The notes beneath the pieces are model-generated. The model was not told where the DNA came from, ran no database searches, and saw nothing but the letters and a program-made list of their open reading frames with translations. DNA of 26,575 nt from Dehalococcoidia bacterium (GTDB taxonomy: Bacteria; Chloroflexota; Dehalococcoidia; GIF9; AB-539-J10). The stretch covers positions 1 to 26,575 of the forward strand of contig SOJB01000036.1 in NCBI GenBank assembly GCA_004376695.1. The letters are read 5' to 3'. Below, in pieces: positions 24,624-26,575 of this stretch (the first letter of the stretch is position 1; each line of letters begins with the position of its first letter). Position numbers and translations under genes: made by a program.

Positions 24624-25650
24624 GCTCGCTCTGCTGGTTCTGGTGGTTGCGGCAGCCATGGGCTTTGGGGTGGTTAATGGTTTCAATGATGCTGCCAATA
24701 GTGTTGCTGCTTCGATTGGCTCTCGGGCTCTTTCGCCTGCACGCGCCATAATACTGGCTGCCTTCTTCACCTTCGCTGGCGCCGCTACCGGCCTGGAGGT
24801 TGCCAAAACTATCGGCAAGGGAATCCTGCTCCCTGAGGCGATTCTTTATCAGACATTGTTCGCCAGTCTAGCTGCGGTTATAGTCTGGGTTGCCATAGCT
24901 ACTCGTTATGGTCTGCCGGTAAGCTCGACTCACAGCCTGGTCGCCGCGCTCGCAGGAGCCGGCATGGCGGTGGCAGGGGGCACAGATGCAGTGCAGTGGC
25001 AGATCATGCGACCGGTGCTGACGTCGGTGATCGCTACCCCTGTCCTTGGTTTCGTCGGTGGCTTTGCCCTGGTGGTTGCCCTGCTCTGGGCGTTTCGGCG
25101 AAGCGCTCCGGCGAGGTTCAGGGTTATCTTCAGCCGTTTACAGTGGCTTACCACCGCTTTTCTGGCCTATAGTCTGGGCAAGAACAACGGCCAGATGCCC
25201 ATCGGTATCATTGCCATGGCACTGGTGATTTTCTATCACCGGACTGGCCAGTTCGGGCAGGCCGCCGCCGTGTGGGACGAGATTGCGATTGGTGGTAGTT
25301 TGTGGTGGGTCATAGTCATCTCCTCATTGTCTATTAGCTTAGGCACTGCTGTCGGTGGCTGGCGGGTGATCAGAACAGTGGGATTCAGGATTACCGCCCT
25401 GCAACCGATCCACGGTTTTGCCACCGATTTCTCAGCAGCGACCGTCATTGAGATATCCTCACGCCTGGGGATTCCCGTAAGCAGCACTCATTGCGCCACG
25501 GCAGCTGTAATGGGGGTGGGTGCCACGAGGCGCCTCTCTGCAGTGAGGTGGGGTGTAACCAAGAATATTGTGTTGGCCTGGATTCTGACCTTCCCGGTCT
25601 GCGGTGCTCTCGGTTGGGTGATAGCATCGCTCCTGCATGCCGCCCTCTGA
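24616..25650 (+). CDS. pit: PiT-family inorganic phosphate transporter
   Basis: Membrane symporter for inorganic phosphate, usually driven by H+ or Na+ and often carrying a metal-phosphate complex. 344 residues with about ten hydrophobic helices. The two inverted family repeats are visible: GFNDAANSVAASIGSRAL near the N-terminus, with VSSTHSLVAALAGAG, and GFATDFSAATVIEISSRLG with VSSTHCATAAVMGVG near the C-terminus. It lacks the long central cytoplasmic loop of Escherichia coli PitA. Coupled to the DUF47 gene. Confidence 0.95.
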   Translation: MPELALLVLVVAAAMGFGVVNGFNDAANSVAASIGSRALSPARAIILAAFFTFAGAATGLEVAKTIGKGILLPEAILYQTLFASLAAVIVWVAIATRYGLPVSSTHSLVAALAGAGMAVAGGTDAVQWQIMRPVLTSVIATPVLGFVGGFALVVALLWAFRRSAPARFRVIFSRLQWLTTAFLAYSLGKNNGQMPIGIIAMALVIFYHRTGQFGQAAAVWDEIAIGGSLWWVIVISSLSISLGTAVGGWRVIRTVGFRITALQPIHGFATDFSAATVIEISSRLGIPVSSTHCATAAVMGVGATRRLSAVRWGVTKNIVLAWILTFPVCGALGWVIASLLHAAL

Positions 25651-25653
25651 AGC

Positions 25654-25670
25654 GACAAAACTCCTTTGTC
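25654..25670 (+). terminator. Hairpin after the PiT gene, overlapping the next promoter
   Basis: GACAAA-ACTCC-TTTGTC is a 6-bp stem starting 3 nt after the PiT stop. Its right arm includes most of the -35 box TTGTCC of the next promoter. AT-rich stem without T-run, so termination is doubtful. Confidence 0.25.
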
Positions 25671-25694
25671 CATTTAGAACACTTGTGCTATCAT
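25666..25694 (+). promoter_or_regulatory. Extended -10 promoter of a small gene, leaderless geometry
   Basis: TTGTCC (25666-25671), 17 nt, then TGC-TATCAT (25686-25694). The -10 matches 5/6 with the extended TGn. The GTG at 25701 follows after 6 nt, so the message would begin at or beside the start codon. Confidence 0.5.
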
Positions 25695-25700
25695 GGCGTC

Positions 25701-25925
25701 GTGAAGCTACTGGCGGCCGCTCTTCAGAGGCAGGATTACGAACTGGCGGCCCATGTCCTTGTCTACGGCCTGGTCAAGACGCGCGTGCAATACGGCAGAA
25801 ACCGGTACGAGAGAAGTCCCGCCGTCCTGCCGGCTGCCCATAGCCCACATGTCGGAAACCCTGCGAATTCATGCCGATCCAGGAACCGTTATGACACCAG
25901 AAGGAAAAAGCAAGCAAAGAAGTAG
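25701..25925 (+). CDS. Small hypothetical protein, probable leaderless gene
   Basis: 74 codons from GTG. The N-terminal half (KLLAAALQRQDYELAAHVLV followed by YGLVKTRVQYG) looks like a real amphipathic helical protein; the C-terminal half is polar and ends in the basic RRKKQAKK. No family recognised. Support comes from the promoter directly upstream. There is no ribosome site. It overlaps the next gene by 35 nt in another frame, so one of the two starts or ends may be wrong. Confidence 0.5.
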   Translation: MKLLAAALQRQDYELAAHVLVYGLVKTRVQYGRNRYERSPAVLPAAHSPHVGNPANSCRSRNRYDTRRKKQAKK

Positions 25926-26235
25926 TCCCCGGGCGTTCTATTGCCGGGCTCTGGATGAGGCGGAACAGGTTGAACTGGAGGAGGCCTCTTATGTCGAGGG
26001 AATTGACGAGGAGATTGCCCTTCTCAGGTTGAAGCTCAGGCAACTTCTGGAAGAACAGCCGGAGCGGATCGACCTGCACTTCGAGGCGGCCAATGTCATA
26101 GCCCGGCTGGTGAGAACACGATACCAGATTACGAGAGAGCAGAAGAAATCCCTGAAGGAAGCCGTTCAGAAGGTCCTGACCGAGGTTGCCCTGCCCCTGG
26201 GGGTCGGGGTGGGCATAAAGATAGCCAGTAAATAG
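25891..26235 (+). CDS. Hypothetical helical protein
   Basis: 114 residues from the ATG at 25891, which has AGGAA about 7 nt upstream. An in-frame ATG at 25849 would add 14 residues. Mostly helical and charged: AFYCRALDEAEQVELEEAS, EGIDEEIALLRLKLRQLLEE, ANVIARLVRTRYQITREQKK, then the hydrophobic tail VALPLGVGVGIKIASK. The pattern resembles small proteins I have seen beside phage or mobile genes, but I cannot name the family. No signal peptide is visible. Confidence 0.7.
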   Translation: MTPEGKSKQRSSPRAFYCRALDEAEQVELEEASYVEGIDEEIALLRLKLRQLLEEQPERIDLHFEAANVIARLVRTRYQITREQKKSLKEAVQKVLTEVALPLGVGVGIKIASK

Positions 26236-26267
26236 GCCTTCATCGATAAGCTCATAACCAGCCGAAA

Positions 26268-26295
26268 AGAACACAGGTCCTATTAGAGGTGTTCT
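26268..26295 (+). terminator. Hairpin downstream of the hypothetical gene
   Basis: AGAACAC (26268-26274) and GTGTTCT (26289-26295) form a 7-bp stem with a 14-nt loop, 33 nt after the stop. It is followed by GTTCTGTGG, not a T-run. Tentative. Confidence 0.3.
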
Positions 26296-26340
26296 GTTCT
26301 GTGGCAAGATAGGGTGTGATTCTGAGCCCTTTACTTCTTT

Positions 26341-26531
26341 GTCATTCTGAGGGAGCCCCGATGAATCGGGGCGACCGAAGAATCTAAGAAAAAGCTAAGG
26401 TAATGAAGCAGTACTACGTTTATATCATGACCAATAGCTCTAGAACCCTTTACACAGGTGTAACCGATGATCTAGTCCGGCGTGCATATGAACACAGAAA
26501 TAAGCTCATTGAGGGATTTACTCAGAATGAC
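26341..26531 (+). mobile_element. 191-bp element with perfect 11-bp inverted ends carrying a GIY-YIG fragment
   Basis: The left end GTCATTCTGAG (26341-26351) and right end CTCAGAATGAC (26521-26531) are exact inverted copies. Inside the left end is the 18-nt palindrome GCCCCGATGAATCGGGGC (26355-26372), then CGACCGAAGAATCT, the same order as in the peptidase copy. The rest of the interior is the 5' part of a GIY-YIG nuclease gene. It looks like a MITE-like or REP-like element. No target duplication is visible. A partial ATTCTGAG also lies just outside, at about 26319. Confidence 0.65.
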
Positions 26532-26575
26532 AAGGAGGAGTACGAGAGCTATGAAACTACGACCTTACCAGCTGC
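26403..26575 (+). pseudogene. GIY-YIG nuclease, truncated by the repeat right end
   Basis: The frame starts MKQYYVYIMTNSSRTLYTG and continues VTDDLVRRAYEHRNKLIEGFT, the first part of a small UvrC-like GIY-YIG domain (the GIY and YIG strands are YVY and YTG, and Arg and His of the following helix are present). Intact relatives continue KKYN...LVYYE with the catalytic Glu after GFT. Here the frame passes instead into the repeat end (QND) and then into unrelated sequence, with no stop before the window ends. It is therefore a broken or rearranged gene unless the remainder lies elsewhere. Confidence 0.75.
26551..26575 (+). CDS. Possible start of the next gene (MKLRPYQL)
   Basis: An ATG with AAGGAGG 12 nt upstream opens a frame of eight residues before the window ends. 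LRPYQ is common at the start of SF2 helicase or restriction-helicase domains. Too short to be sure. Confidence 0.3.

Overview
The window looks like chromosomal DNA of an uncultured bacterium, most likely Chloroflexota of the Dehalococcoidia type. This is inferred from three things: an A/V-type ATPase in place of an F-type enzyme (within this window), a mix of bacterial housekeeping genes with archaeal-flavoured families (DUF61, AMMECR1, AmrS), and interspersed palindromic repeats that start GTCATTCTGAG. Genes are densely packed. No rRNA, tRNA or CRISPR array is visible.

Left part, all minus strand. Bases 1-1936 hold two adjacent acyl-CoA dehydrogenases, one running off the window edge. Bases 1937-2409 are gene-poor. 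Then come khpA and rpsP (2410-2923). Bases 3195-12286 are one long operon encoding a complete A/V-type ATP synthase in the order H-I-K-E-C-F-A-B-D, ended by a DUF61/UPF0216 protein normally seen in archaea. The c-ring subunit K carries all the side chains that bind Na+ in Enterococcus NtpK, so the enzyme may be a sodium pump or synthase. A strong extended -10 promoter lies at 12400-12428, followed by a structured leader of about 107 nt.

Right part, all plus strand. First is endonuclease V (12516), apparently from a leaderless mRNA. Next is prfB (13285) with the classical +1 programmed frameshift at CTT TGA C, followed by a signal-peptide metallopeptidase and radC. Then come a DUF362 ferredoxin-like protein with a duplicated start region, DUF1893, a membrane coiled-coil protein with a possible Cys/His/Asp site, an orphan family-5 solute-binding lipoprotein, amrS and amrA (AmmeMemoRadiSam without the Memo gene), rarA/mgsA, a DUF47 PhoU-like protein coupled to a PiT phosphate transporter, and two small unknown genes.

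Right edge. Bases 26341-26531 form a 191-bp element with perfect 11-bp terminal inverted repeats that carries a truncated GIY-YIG nuclease start. A 91-bp copy of the same repeat family lies in frame inside the metallopeptidase gene. This repeat/GIY-YIG association is the most unusual feature. Other notable points are several extended -10 promoters placed so that the mRNA would start at or next to the start codon, the sodium-type c-ring, the archaeal-type last gene of the ATPase operon, and the 8-codon upstream ORF before the DUF362 gene.
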